A DNA stretch of 64,000 nucleotides, taken from contig DIUR01000030.1 of assembly GCA_002428265.1 (NCBI GenBank), forward strand, positions 62,001 to 126,000, in the 5' to 3' direction. Position numbers and translations under genes: made by a program. Position 1 is the stretch's first letter, and each line of letters starts with the position of its first letter. Below are positions 13,634-21,598 of the stretch, in pieces. The notes under the pieces are model-generated. The model worked only from the letters and a program-made list of their open reading frames with translations, searched no databases and was not told where the DNA came from. This DNA comes from Bacteriovoracaceae bacterium UBA6153. GTDB taxonomy: Bacteria; Bdellovibrionota; Bacteriovoracia; Bacteriovoracales; Bacteriovoracaceae.

Positions 13634-16051
13634 TTAAGCTTCAGAATGTTTTTGAACGTCAGGCAGTTTTGCTACCATGAGAATTGGAATTAACAAGAAG
13701 ACTGATCCAACATAATAAGGAGCAGCTGATCCGTATTTGTAATAAATAATGGCAGCACTTATAGGCCCGATCACTCGAGCAAGAGCTCCAAGAGACCTAA
13801 AGATCCCTACACTTCTACCCTGCTCTTGAGCTGGAGTGTACAGAGTTACAAGAGTTGTTAAGCACGGAATGATCAAAGAAGATCCCACCGCTAAGAAAAA
13901 TAAGCCGCCGTAAAGCATCGCATTTGAATAGGCCAGACCGATCATGATGAGTCCTGGAATCAAAGCAATCAGACCTTGCATCGCCATTTTCTTTTCACCA
14001 ACTTCGTGAGCTTTTCTTCTCACGTATCCACCTTGAACCATCGCTAAAATAAATCCAATGAAGATGAATAAGTAAGCATTTTGCATTGATGTATAACCAA
14101 GGCGCTCAAAAGCTAAAAACGTTAATGTGAACTCCATTCCTGAGAAGGCCGTAAGGAATAAGAAGTTTCCGAAGTTCACCAGGTTTACACCTTTATACGG
14201 AAGTGGAGAGAAAATCTTTAATGGGTTTGAACTTCTTTGAGTTGTAACCAATCCTCTCTTAGATGCTGGAAGTGATTCATTGAATTTTCTATAAACCCAA
14301 ATAACGTTAAAAAGTGAAAGTAATAAGGCCATAGCGGCCGGTGCGGAAAATGGATTCACACCGTAAGCAATTAACTGTGGATAAATTTTTGTTAAATCAA
14401 TCAATGATAAAATTCCACCGATAGCAGGCCCGATAACAAAGCCTAGCGCAAAAGCAATTCCGATAAAGGCCATTCCTTTTGAGCGGTTTTTACTAGTTGT
14501 CACATCTGCGACAACAGCTGTTGCTGTCGAGATGTTTCCTCCCATGATCCCACCGATAATTCTGGCGATAATCAAGGTCGTAAATGATCCTGAGAAAAAC
14601 CAAAGGACATAACTTAAAGCAAGACCTGTAAGAGAAATGAGAAGAACCGGCTTTCTTCCGATTCTATCTGAAAGGCTTCCCCACATTGGAGCTGCCACAA
14701 ATTGAAGAAATGAATAAAGTGCACCTAAAATACCGCCGAATAAAACGATTCCTGAAAAGACGCCTGTGCCTTCAGTATAGTTACTGATGGTCTGAATTGA
14801 CCCAAAGATCGCTTTAAGGAAAAAGTTATCGGGGTCATTGAGTAAATAATGTTTCGCCAGACTTGGAAACAATGGAAAAATAATTGAGAAACCTACCAGA
14901 TCTAAAAAGATTGTAAGGAAAACAATTTTCAATGAGGACTTCGATTCTGGTGTGAGAGGCTCGCTTTTCATTTTTAATTCTTCCTTACTTATTTTGTGAA
15001 ATTCTTCATAGTTATTTTTTTCGAGAGTATAAAAATCCTGTTCTCTCGTCTCACTATCAGCAAGGCACTGATTCTCAACAAATGAAGCGAAGTCTTTACA
15101 CCACTGATCTTTATCATTTAGACATGGAATAAAGTGAATATCTCCACCGTGCTCATTAGCAGTATGCTTAAGCTCTACTCCCAACTCATCTAATGTCTCT
15201 AGACAGTCGGCCACAAAACTTGGCGAGTACACTGCCAAATTTTTCTCGCCTCCCTCAACCAGCTTCACAACCGTATCTTCTGTATAAGGAGTCAGCCATT
15301 CTTCTGAACCAAAGCGCGACTGAAAAGTCATAGTGACTTTATCGTGTGTGATATTTTTTAATTTTGATCTTAAAAGAAAAAATGTTTCATAACAGTGCAG
15401 GTAATAAGCATCTCCCTTATTCACGACTCTTCTTTTTTGGATTCCATGAAAAGTTAGAAGTAGCCTGTCGATAGACTTTCCTGAGTCTTTAAACTTTAAA
15501 AGATACTCATCAATTTGAGAGGCGCTGTTATCAATGAAAGCTTTTGAAGTGTGAAAGTTTGTGACAATGCTGATCTCAGGAATCTTCACTCTGTTTTTTA
15601 TAACGTGAGCAAGCCCATCTATCCCTGAAGCAATAGTAGATTCAGAATATTGAGGAAACATGGGAATAACTTTTAGCTTAGTCGCAGGATTTGGATCACT
15701 CTCCCAATTATCCCAGACTTCATTGACTCTTGGACTCGAGAGTAAAAAAGCGTGTTCGACTTCCACTTTTGGAGACTTAAGAAAGCTTCTGATTTTTGAA
15801 GTAAAATCGCGGGTAATCGTTAAAAGTGGAAAGCTTTTACCATCCCAGATTCTGCGGTAAAGCCTGGCCGACTTGCTGGGCCTAAATGGCAGAACAAAAA
15901 GGTTCAGGATCAGCCACCAAAGTGTGGGGTTGATGTCAACCACACGTGGATCTGCCAAGAACTCCTTTAAAAAGGCCCTTACATCCCTGACTTCAGGGCT
16001 TTTTGGTGAACCTAACTGTACAAAAACAACTTTTGTTTTCCCTTCACTCAC
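13634..16051 (-). CDS. hemH: Ferrochelatase fused in frame to an MFS transporter
   Basis: Residues 1-325 are a ferrochelatase, which inserts iron into protoporphyrin: VVFVQLGSPKSPEVRDVRAFLKEFL, the catalytic histidine in LTFHGI (202), and SPSFVADCLETLDE with the conserved glutamate (285). After a charged linker, residues 361-805 are a 12-helix major facilitator close to the TetA/drug-antiporter group, with the loop motif GSLSDRIGRKPVL and GIFRSLGALARVIGP. No stop separates the two. GTG start with AAGGAAT eight bases upstream. An AAGGAAG lies about 8 bases before the internal ATG at 14971, so the transporter might also be made separately. Other heme genes lie at 56.8-63.2 kb. Confidence 0.9.
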   Translation of the reverse strand: MSEGKTKVVFVQLGSPKSPEVRDVRAFLKEFLADPRVVDINPTLWWLILNLFVLPFRPSKSARLYRRIWDGKSFPLLTITRDFTSKIRSFLKSPKVEVEHAFLLSSPRVNEVWDNWESDPNPATKLKVIPMFPQYSESTIASGIDGLAHVIKNRVKIPEISIVTNFHTSKAFIDNSASQIDEYLLKFKDSGKSIDRLLLTFHGIQKRRVVNKGDAYYLHCYETFFLLRSKLKNITHDKVTMTFQSRFGSEEWLTPYTEDTVVKLVEGGEKNLAVYSPSFVADCLETLDELGVELKHTANEHGGDIHFIPCLNDKDQWCKDFASFVENQCLADSETREQDFYTLEKNNYEEFHKISKEELKMKSEPLTPESKSSLKIVFLTIFLDLVGFSIIFPLFPSLAKHYLLNDPDNFFLKAIFGSIQTISNYTEGTGVFSGIVLFGGILGALYSFLQFVAAPMWGSLSDRIGRKPVLLISLTGLALSYVLWFFSGSFTTLIIARIIGGIMGGNISTATAVVADVTTSKNRSKGMAFIGIAFALGFVIGPAIGGILSLIDLTKIYPQLIAYGVNPFSAPAAMALLLSLFNVIWVYRKFNESLPASKRGLVTTQRSSNPLKIFSPLPYKGVNLVNFGNFLFLTAFSGMEFTLTFLAFERLGYTSMQNAYLFIFIGFILAMVQGGYVRRKAHEVGEKKMAMQGLIALIPGLIMIGLAYSNAMLYGGLFFLAVGSSLIIPCLTTLVTLYTPAQEQGRSVGIFRSLGALARVIGPISAAIIYYKYGSAAPYYVGSVFLLIPILMVAKLPDVQKHSEA

Positions 16052-16123
16052 AGCTTTATTCCTTCGTGTTTAAATGTTATAAAAGTAATATCAAATGATG
16101 AACACAACGACCATGGGAACCCT

Positions 16124-16651
16124 ATGAAAAAGAGCAAGAATATCGCTTCGAAATCAACTAGACAAAAAGAGCTGGCAACATTCGCTCTTGGTGAAACTCA
16201 TACTGACTACCCTCAAAATTATGCGCCCCAAGTCTTAGAGGCCTTCGATAATAAAAACCCAGGTAAAGTTGCATGGACGACTTTTATCTGTACTGAGTTC
16301 ACTTCACTATGCCCAAAAACAGGACAGCCTGATTTTGCAAAAATTTTCATTAACTATATTGCCGATAAAAAAATGGTTGAGTCTAAATCGCTGAAGCTTT
16401 ATTTATTCAGCTTTAGAAACCATGGCGACTTCCACGAAGACTGTATTCAAAAAATTTGTGATGATCTTGCAAAACTCATGAAGCCCCAGTACCTGGAAGT
16501 TGTTGGTGAGTTCACTCCTCGTGGTGGAATTGCGATTTTCCCATTTGCTAGTTACTCGTCATCAGACAAAAAGTTTACTGCACTAAAAGAACAAAGATTA
16601 ATGAACTATGCTCCCGGGAAATACTCGATGGAGCTCTCTAAACTATACTAA
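16124..16651 (+). CDS. queF: NADPH-dependent preQ0 reductase QueF, short type
   Basis: QueF reduces 7-cyano-7-deazaguanine to preQ1 in queuosine synthesis. The catalytic cysteine sits in FTSLCPKTGQPDFA, followed by YIADKKMVESKSLKLYL, the substrate-binding glutamate region, FRNHGDFHED (catalytic aspartate and histidine) and EVVGEFTPRGGI. The fold is the T-fold of the unimodular (YkvM) subfamily; 175 residues is slightly long because of a lysine-rich N-terminal extension. It is followed by tatA after 11 bases. Confidence 0.95.
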   Translation: MKKSKNIASKSTRQKELATFALGETHTDYPQNYAPQVLEAFDNKNPGKVAWTTFICTEFTSLCPKTGQPDFAKIFINYIADKKMVESKSLKLYLFSFRNHGDFHEDCIQKICDDLAKLMKPQYLEVVGEFTPRGGIAIFPFASYSSSDKKFTALKEQRLMNYAPGKYSMELSKLY

Positions 16652-16662
16652 GGACAAAGACC

Positions 16663-16860
16663 ATGGGTATTGGATTAACAGAAGGACTTCTGATTGCAGC
16701 GATCGCACTTCTTCTTTTTGGTGGAAAGAAAATTCCTCAACTTGGAAAAACACTTGGTGCTTCGATCAAAGGGTTTAAAGACGGGATGAAACACGACCCC
16801 AACAATAAAGAAGTTGAAGTCGAGATTATTGAAGAAGATAAAAAGAAGAAAAAGTCTTAA
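16663..16860 (+). CDS. tatA: Sec-independent translocase subunit TatA/E
   Basis: The 65-residue product has a short membrane helix (GLLIAAIALLLFG), the FGGKKIPQLGKTLG hinge, and an amphipathic helix (SIKGFKDGMKH) followed by a very charged tail, the complete TatA layout. TatA forms the channel used by folded twin-arginine substrates; tatB and tatC are not in the window. ATG start with AAGGAC upstream. Its stop overlaps that of the minus-strand MurQ/GCKR-like gene by 4 bases, with no terminator between. Confidence 0.95.
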   Translation: MGIGLTEGLLIAAIALLLFGGKKIPQLGKTLGASIKGFKDGMKHDPNNKEVEVEIIEEDKKKKKS

Positions 16861-18443
16861 GCTTGTTTCTCAGAGCTGAACTGTTCAACCAGCTTCAGCA
16901 CCAAGGCCTGATCTCTCGGTATTTCATCTTTTAAACTAAAACACGCGCGAACTAAGTCTTCATAAGAGACAGTGATTCCCTTCTGCTCCAGAAGGGTCGT
17001 TGCATATCTGACAGCGCGGTCAACAAGTTTGTTATTACTAGCTCTCACCCAAGTCATCAGATTGGATTCATAACGCCCCATTCTTCCCATGATAATAGTT
17101 GAAAGATTGTTCATTAAAATTTTCAGTACCAAGTGTACTGATAAAAAATTAAGTCCTTCTAGTCTCAAAGTATGATCGAGATTATCGAGTTCAAACCTGA
17201 TAACATTTTTCTCTGGATTATAATAAATTTTGAAATGATGATGATCTTTATCTAAGTATTTTTTTCTTTTTTCAGGAAAATTTTTACTAAAATCAAACCC
17301 CTTCAACCTGTCTCCAGAAGTTTGTTCTGTCACTTCTTTCCAATGAAAAGTACGAGGCTCACGCAAAAGAAGCTCACGCCATGCATTTTGACCAGTCGTC
17401 GAGTTTTTAAAATAAAGATAAGACAGAGATGGATTCTTCACACTGTCTTTTTGATTTTCAAAAGGATAAAGACTAAATGTTGGCGATCTTTCTGTAGTGT
17501 CTGTCAGGATACTGATTCCGAGATAGGGATCAGTTTCATAAAGCAGGTATCCTCCGCTTTTATAGATATCGCTTTCTTTTTCGATAAATGCTTTGAGAAA
17601 ATTAAAATTGGTTTTTTCGATGAATAAAATAATGTCATCAACTTCATCTTCAATTTTACTAAAATTGCTGTCATAAAACCAAAGGCTCAGCCCAACATAA
17701 TACATAAGTATTGTTGTGGCCTGCATGCGCGTACTCCCTGTCAGGGCCATAGGCCCTACGGTGAGATTAATTTTATGGATAAGAGGATTTTCAATAACGT
17801 TTTTTGATCTAAGTGCTGTCTCTTTTAAAATATCATCTGGATTACAGTACAAGAAAAAAGGTGAATTGCGGCTGATTCTCGCAGCTGCTTCTGTTGCCCC
17901 AATCACAAAAGGAGTTTCTCCTCCTTCTGTCGTAGAAATTAATAAGTCGCCAGGCCTAAACCCCAATTCAAGCAGCTGTCTTTCTCCGAACTCCGGAAAG
18001 TCTTCAAATTTTTCAACTGAGTGAATAAGAGCAACGTCTCCACCGGCCATGAAACTGATAATTCTTCCAGTGAGTTTTGAATTATTTTGGTGCTGATGTC
18101 GCCAGATGGTCTCAAGAGCGAGAGAAAGTCTTCCAGTAGCTCCACATCCACACAGATAAATGTTGTAGCCATTCTTAAGAGTTGAGGCGACTTTCTCCTG
18201 CAAAAAACGCAGGTCTGATAAATTATTTTTTATTGTTTTGAAAACATCTTGATCAATATCTTTGATGCTACTAATGGCCTTAGAAATATTATTTTTCGCA
18301 TCTGCTGATAGATTGATTGTTTTTGGATGCGTTGATTCTGTAGGAAGTTTTCCAAGACGAAATTGTTCTGCAATTTTTAAGAACTCATCCGCATTAGAGC
18401 GCGTAAGAGCATCAGCTTTAGGGGCCAGTGTTTTTTCTTCCAT
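16857..18443 (-). CDS. Two-SIS-domain MurQ/glucokinase-regulator-like protein
   Basis: The N-terminal half follows N-acetylmuramic acid 6-phosphate etherases: LPTESTHPKTINLS (compare LxTExxNPxTxxLD), the sugar-phosphate loop LCGCGATGRLS at about 97-107, FMAGGDVAL, TTEGGETPFVIGA and VGPMALTGSTRMQATT. Bacterial MurQ has about 300 residues; this protein has 528, with a second SIS-like half, the layout of the animal GCKR/MurQ superfamily. MurQ removes the lactyl group from MurNAc 6-phosphate during wall recycling. The second half could be regulatory, binding a sugar phosphate without catalysis. ATG start; monocistronic. A role in recycling own or prey murein is inference. Confidence 0.85.
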   Translation of the reverse strand: MEEKTLAPKADALTRSNADEFLKIAEQFRLGKLPTESTHPKTINLSADAKNNISKAISSIKDIDQDVFKTIKNNLSDLRFLQEKVASTLKNGYNIYLCGCGATGRLSLALETIWRHQHQNNSKLTGRIISFMAGGDVALIHSVEKFEDFPEFGERQLLELGFRPGDLLISTTEGGETPFVIGATEAAARISRNSPFFLYCNPDDILKETALRSKNVIENPLIHKINLTVGPMALTGSTRMQATTILMYYVGLSLWFYDSNFSKIEDEVDDIILFIEKTNFNFLKAFIEKESDIYKSGGYLLYETDPYLGISILTDTTERSPTFSLYPFENQKDSVKNPSLSYLYFKNSTTGQNAWRELLLREPRTFHWKEVTEQTSGDRLKGFDFSKNFPEKRKKYLDKDHHHFKIYYNPEKNVIRFELDNLDHTLRLEGLNFLSVHLVLKILMNNLSTIIMGRMGRYESNLMTWVRASNNKLVDRAVRYATTLLEQKGITVSYEDLVRACFSLKDEIPRDQALVLKLVEQFSSEKQA

Positions 18444-18477
18444 GAAACCAACTTTAAAAAGAACTACATAAGGGGGT

Positions 18478-18849
18478 CTATAATTTAATATCTTTTTTAA
18501 TTCTCTCTAAAATTTCATCAAGGTCAAATGGTTTTAAAATAAGGCCACTTCCGCCACTATTTTTCACCTCTTCTTCTGGAATATCAAAAGCTCCAGTCAG
18601 CAGATAGAAGACTGGTAAAGTTTGATAATGCTCTTTGAGTTTTAGCAACAGTTCCATACCCGACATTTCACCCATGTGGGCATCAGAGATGATGGCCTGT
18701 ACATTTGCTCCGCTTTGGCAGAACTCTAGGGCCTCTTTCCCTGAAGTAAAACTTACGGTTTGGACACCTTCTATTTGCAAAACTTCTTGATACATATCCA
18801 AGAGGTCAGAGTCATCGTCGATGATTACAAGAATGGGAGAATTATTCAT
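18478..18849 (-). CDS. Stand-alone response-regulator receiver domain
   Basis: A 123-residue CheY-like receiver with no output domain. The acidic pocket is IIDDDSD, the phosphoacceptor is Asp56 in IISDAHMG, the switch threonine lies in YLLTGAFD and the conserved lysine in LILKPFD. Such proteins pass a phosphoryl group to a partner or bind one directly. No histidine kinase is adjacent: it lies between khpA, from which a terminator separates it, and the MurQ/GCKR-like gene 34 bases downstream, with which it could share a transcript. ATG start. Confidence 0.92.
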   Translation of the reverse strand: MNNSPILVIIDDDSDLLDMYQEVLQIEGVQTVSFTSGKEALEFCQSGANVQAIISDAHMGEMSGMELLLKLKEHYQTLPVFYLLTGAFDIPEEEVKNSGGSGLILKPFDLDEILERIKKDIKL

Positions 18850-18922
18850 ATAAGATATTTTAGTACACTTAGTAATTTTTAGGTGAGTTTAAGATGGTAA
18901 AAGCGTTTAACAGATTGAAAAT

Positions 18923-18952
18923 AAAAAAAAGGAAGCCGAAGCTTCCTTTTTT
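18923..18952 (-). terminator. Terminator of the ffh-rpsP-khpA operon
   Basis: On the minus strand GGAAGC-TTCG-GCTTCC (18946-18931) forms a 6-base stem with the very stable UUCG tetraloop, followed by a T-run (A-run at 18923-18930 on plus). The tetraloop is correct only on the minus strand, which sets the direction. Confidence 0.9.
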
Positions 18953-18985
18953 ATTGATGACTTGATTTGGTGGCTGTAAATAATT

Positions 18986-19225
18986 TTATTCTATTATTTC
19001 TAGAACCGAGCGCTTTTTAAGTTTAGTTGAAGCAGCATTTAGGATCGTTCTTAATGATCTTGCCGTTCTTCCTTGCTTACCGATGATTTTCCCTAAGTCA
19101 GTTTTATCAACTTTTAGTTCGATCACTGTTGTCTGCTCTCCCACTATTTCATTTACAGAAACAGCTTCAGGCATATCAACAAGAGCTTTACTTACATAAC
19201 TAATAAGGTCTTTTAACTCACTCAC
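18986..19225 (-). CDS. khpA: KH-domain RNA-binding protein KhpA
   Basis: A single KH domain with the GxxG loop in LGKIIGKQGRTARSLRTIL. The 79-residue length and position directly after rpsP match KhpA (YlqC), which pairs with the Jag/KhpB protein to bind RNA and influences cell elongation in Gram-positives. The start is GTG at 19225 (MSELKDLIS), with a perfect GGAGGT five to ten bases upstream. It ends the ffh-rpsP-khpA unit; rimM, trmD and rplS, which commonly follow, are missing here. Confidence 0.93.
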   Translation of the reverse strand: MSELKDLISYVSKALVDMPEAVSVNEIVGEQTTVIELKVDKTDLGKIIGKQGRTARSLRTILNAASTKLKKRSVLEIIE

Positions 19226-19266
19226 AACAAACCTCCAAAAACGTATATCTCAAAAAGCCCTAAAGC

Positions 19267-19509
19267 TTAAAGAGCGATTTTTTGGTTTTTAAGTAGAGTT
19301 CTTACTGTATCAGAAAGAGTTGCACCAACAGCTACAAGAGCTTTAAGGCGGTCAACTTTTACGTTCTTAAGTGAAGTAGCGTCTTTTGGATTGTATTGAC
19401 CTAGTTTTTCAAGGTATCCACCGTCTCTTGATTTGCGAGAGTCAGTAGCTACGATTGTGTAAACAGGATCATTCTTTCTTCCACCACGCGATAGTCTAAC
19501 AGTTAACAT
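19267..19509 (-). CDS. rpsP: 30S ribosomal protein S16
   Basis: MLTVRLSRGGRKNDPVYTIVATDSRKSRDGGYLEKLGQYNP is followed at once by the rest of the S16 family pattern, including VDRLKALVAVGATLSDTVRTLL. The 80-residue size is normal. S16 is an early-binding protein of the 30S body. ATG start; 81 bases after ffh and 41 before khpA. Confidence 0.98.
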   Translation of the reverse strand: MLTVRLSRGGRKNDPVYTIVATDSRKSRDGGYLEKLGQYNPKDATSLKNVKVDRLKALVAVGATLSDTVRTLLKNQKIAL

Positions 19510-19590
19510 CTAAAATTCTCCTAAAAGTAAAAAAACAGATTCAAATAAATATGTCATGTGCGCTAATTAGTCAATTATTAAAGGGAGATT

Positions 19591-21054
19591 TTAAAAATAC
19601 CCTTTACCCCAAGGCCCTTTGCCGCCTTTTTTCTTATCTTTTCCGCCCACTCCCGGCATTCCTGGAAATTGCGGCATCGCGTTCGGATCAGTTCTGAAGC
19701 CCTTTTTCTGGCCCATTCCCGGCATCCCTGGAAAACCACCGCCATTCATCATAGCGCTCATTCCGCCCATCATCTGCTCCATCTGCTTAAACTTTCCTAG
19801 AAAGTCCTTCACGGCCTGTTCTGTGCAGCCTGAGCCGGTAGCGATTCTCTTCATGCGAGACTCTTTTATAATTTTGTAATCCTGGCGTTCTTGCTTAGTC
19901 ATCGAAGAGATAATAATTTTCATTCTCTTCATCTCTGCTTCAGCAGGAGAGAGATCTCCAATTTGTCTGAGCATTCCGCCCATTCCTGGAATCATTTTTA
20001 AAATTGAGGCCATTGAGCCAAGGTTGCTCATCATGTCCATTTGTTTCATGAAATCATCAACTGTGAATTTCCCTTTCTGGAAATTCTTCATCATATTTTC
20101 AGCATCACTTTCGTTGATATTGTCCTGAGCTTTTTCAACTAGAGAGAGAACATCTCCCATATCAAGGATTCTTTTAGCAAGACGGTCAGGGTGGAAGAGC
20201 TCCAGGTCCTTCATCTTCTCGCCCATTGAAACGTATCTGATAGGAACACCTGTTACGTGGCGGATTGATAGGGCCGCTCCACCTTTGGCGTCAGAGTCCA
20301 TTTTAGATAAAACAATTCCAGTGACACCAATAGCGTCGTGGAAAGTTTTTGAAACTTCAACGGCAGCTTGTCCTGTCATCGCATCAGCGACCATTAATAC
20401 TTCAGGGTTTAAATCAGCTAACGCTGCTTTCACTTCTTTAAGCTGATTCATTAATTCTTCATCGACGTGCAGACGTCCTGCTGTATCGATGATCACCACT
20501 GACTTGTGACGCTTTTTTGCTTCTTCAATCGCCAGAAGAGCAATCTCTTTCGGGTGAAGATTTAAATCAGAATCAAAGCAGTCTACTTCAATTTGTTTTG
20601 CAAGAGTTTGAAGTTGAGCCTTAGCGGCCGGACGAAAAGTATCGGCCGGAACAAGTAAGACATCTTTTTTTCTTTTATTTTTTAAGTGAAGAGCAAGCTT
20701 TCCAGAAAACGTGGTCTTTCCTTGTCCGTTTAATCCAACGATTAAAACCGGAACAACTCCAGGGCGCTCAAGGTTGATTTCTTCATTGGCGTCTCCCATG
20801 ATTTTTGCTAGCTCATCATGCATAATTTTTACGAACTGCTCTCCGGGATTAACTCCCTTGATGACTTTTTCGCCAAGAGATTTTTCTTTAACAGAGTTCA
20901 CAAAGTCTTTTACAACTTTAAAATTTACGTCGGCCTCTAGGAGAGCCGTTCTGACTTCTTTTAAAGTCTCTTCAATGTTTTCTTCAGAAATTTTTGTTTT
21001 TCCCTGAACATATTTAAAAGCATTGGCAAATTTTTCACTAAGAGTATCAAACAT
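19591..21054 (-). CDS. ffh: Signal recognition particle GTPase Ffh
   Basis: Ffh binds signal sequences of nascent membrane proteins and delivers ribosomes to FtsY. An N domain (MFDTLSEKFANAFKYVQGKTKISEENIEETLKEVR region) precedes the G domain, with GLNGQGKTTFSGKLA as Walker A, DTAGRLHVDEELM, SKMDSDAKGGAALS and the VPIRYVSMGEK closing motif. The M domain (about 310-430) is methionine-rich and includes the SRMKRIATGSG RNA-binding signature. The C-terminal tail is glycine-, methionine- and lysine-rich. 487 residues, slightly longer than E. coli because of that tail. ATG start. Confidence 0.97.
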   Translation of the reverse strand: MFDTLSEKFANAFKYVQGKTKISEENIEETLKEVRTALLEADVNFKVVKDFVNSVKEKSLGEKVIKGVNPGEQFVKIMHDELAKIMGDANEEINLERPGVVPVLIVGLNGQGKTTFSGKLALHLKNKRKKDVLLVPADTFRPAAKAQLQTLAKQIEVDCFDSDLNLHPKEIALLAIEEAKKRHKSVVIIDTAGRLHVDEELMNQLKEVKAALADLNPEVLMVADAMTGQAAVEVSKTFHDAIGVTGIVLSKMDSDAKGGAALSIRHVTGVPIRYVSMGEKMKDLELFHPDRLAKRILDMGDVLSLVEKAQDNINESDAENMMKNFQKGKFTVDDFMKQMDMMSNLGSMASILKMIPGMGGMLRQIGDLSPAEAEMKRMKIIISSMTKQERQDYKIIKESRMKRIATGSGCTEQAVKDFLGKFKQMEQMMGGMSAMMNGGGFPGMPGMGQKKGFRTDPNAMPQFPGMPGVGGKDKKKGGKGPWGKGYF

Positions 21055-21064
21055 AATTTTCTAC

Positions 21065-21562
21065 CTATAATTCCACATTAAATTTTTTTGCAATTATTTC
21101 TCTGCAATCCGAGGGCGCGCGGGCCACTAGCGGAGTTTTCATTCTGAAATTTTCTACCTGATTTGGACAACTCCAGCAAGCAGCGATCACCGAAATACCA
21201 AAAGCAGTCGCCCCATCGACATCTCCGAGACTGTCGCCGATATGAAGCACAGAATCTTTTTCAAGACCTTCTGTGATTTTCTCAAGGCCTTCCGGATGCG
21301 GCTTAGGCATTCCATCATCATGCCCATAAATATCAGTAAAATACTGGGCAATGTCCATACGCTTCAAGCTCTCAAGCGTTGAGCGATGGGATCTTGCCGT
21401 CCAAACGCAAAGAGTGAAGTCCAAGGCCTGTAAATCAACTAAAAGTTCTTTAATTCCCGGAAAAACTTTGAAATCAGGAGTCTCCGTATTCACTAGTGTT
21501 CCGTCATGGTCAAAAACTATCATTTTAAGGGTTGATATATTTTTCATTTCTTGTGATTCCAT
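21065..21562 (-). CDS. HAD-superfamily phosphatase, phosphoglycolate-phosphatase-like
   Basis: HAD motif I is IVFDHDGTLVNTE with both catalytic aspartates; motif II is CVWTARSHR; motif IV is VLHIGDSLGDVDGA with its metal-binding aspartates. A small cap lies between them (about residues 55-100). The probable start is ATG at 21562 (MESQEMKNIS) or ATG at 21547; upstream open codons reach 21634 but begin with TTG and overlap the divergent Dus gene. The reading gives about 165 residues, small for the phosphoglycolate phosphatase group. The substrate is not visible. Lies 10 bases after ffh in the opposite reading sense of time, that is upstream of ffh on the same strand, and may be cotranscribed with it. 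Confidence 0.85.
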   Translation of the reverse strand: MESQEMKNISTLKMIVFDHDGTLVNTETPDFKVFPGIKELLVDLQALDFTLCVWTARSHRSTLESLKRMDIAQYFTDIYGHDDGMPKPHPEGLEKITEGLEKDSVLHIGDSLGDVDGATAFGISVIAACWSCPNQVENFRMKTPLVARAPSDCREIIAKKFNVEL

Positions 21563-21598
21563 TGACGACAGGCTCAGGTCTCTGTTAGAGATTTTTTC

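Noticed and set aside
14969..14990. HemH and MFS as two genes with a missed stop
   Set aside because: The frame is continuous with no stop near the linker; the internal start is kept as an additional possibility rather than a gene boundary.
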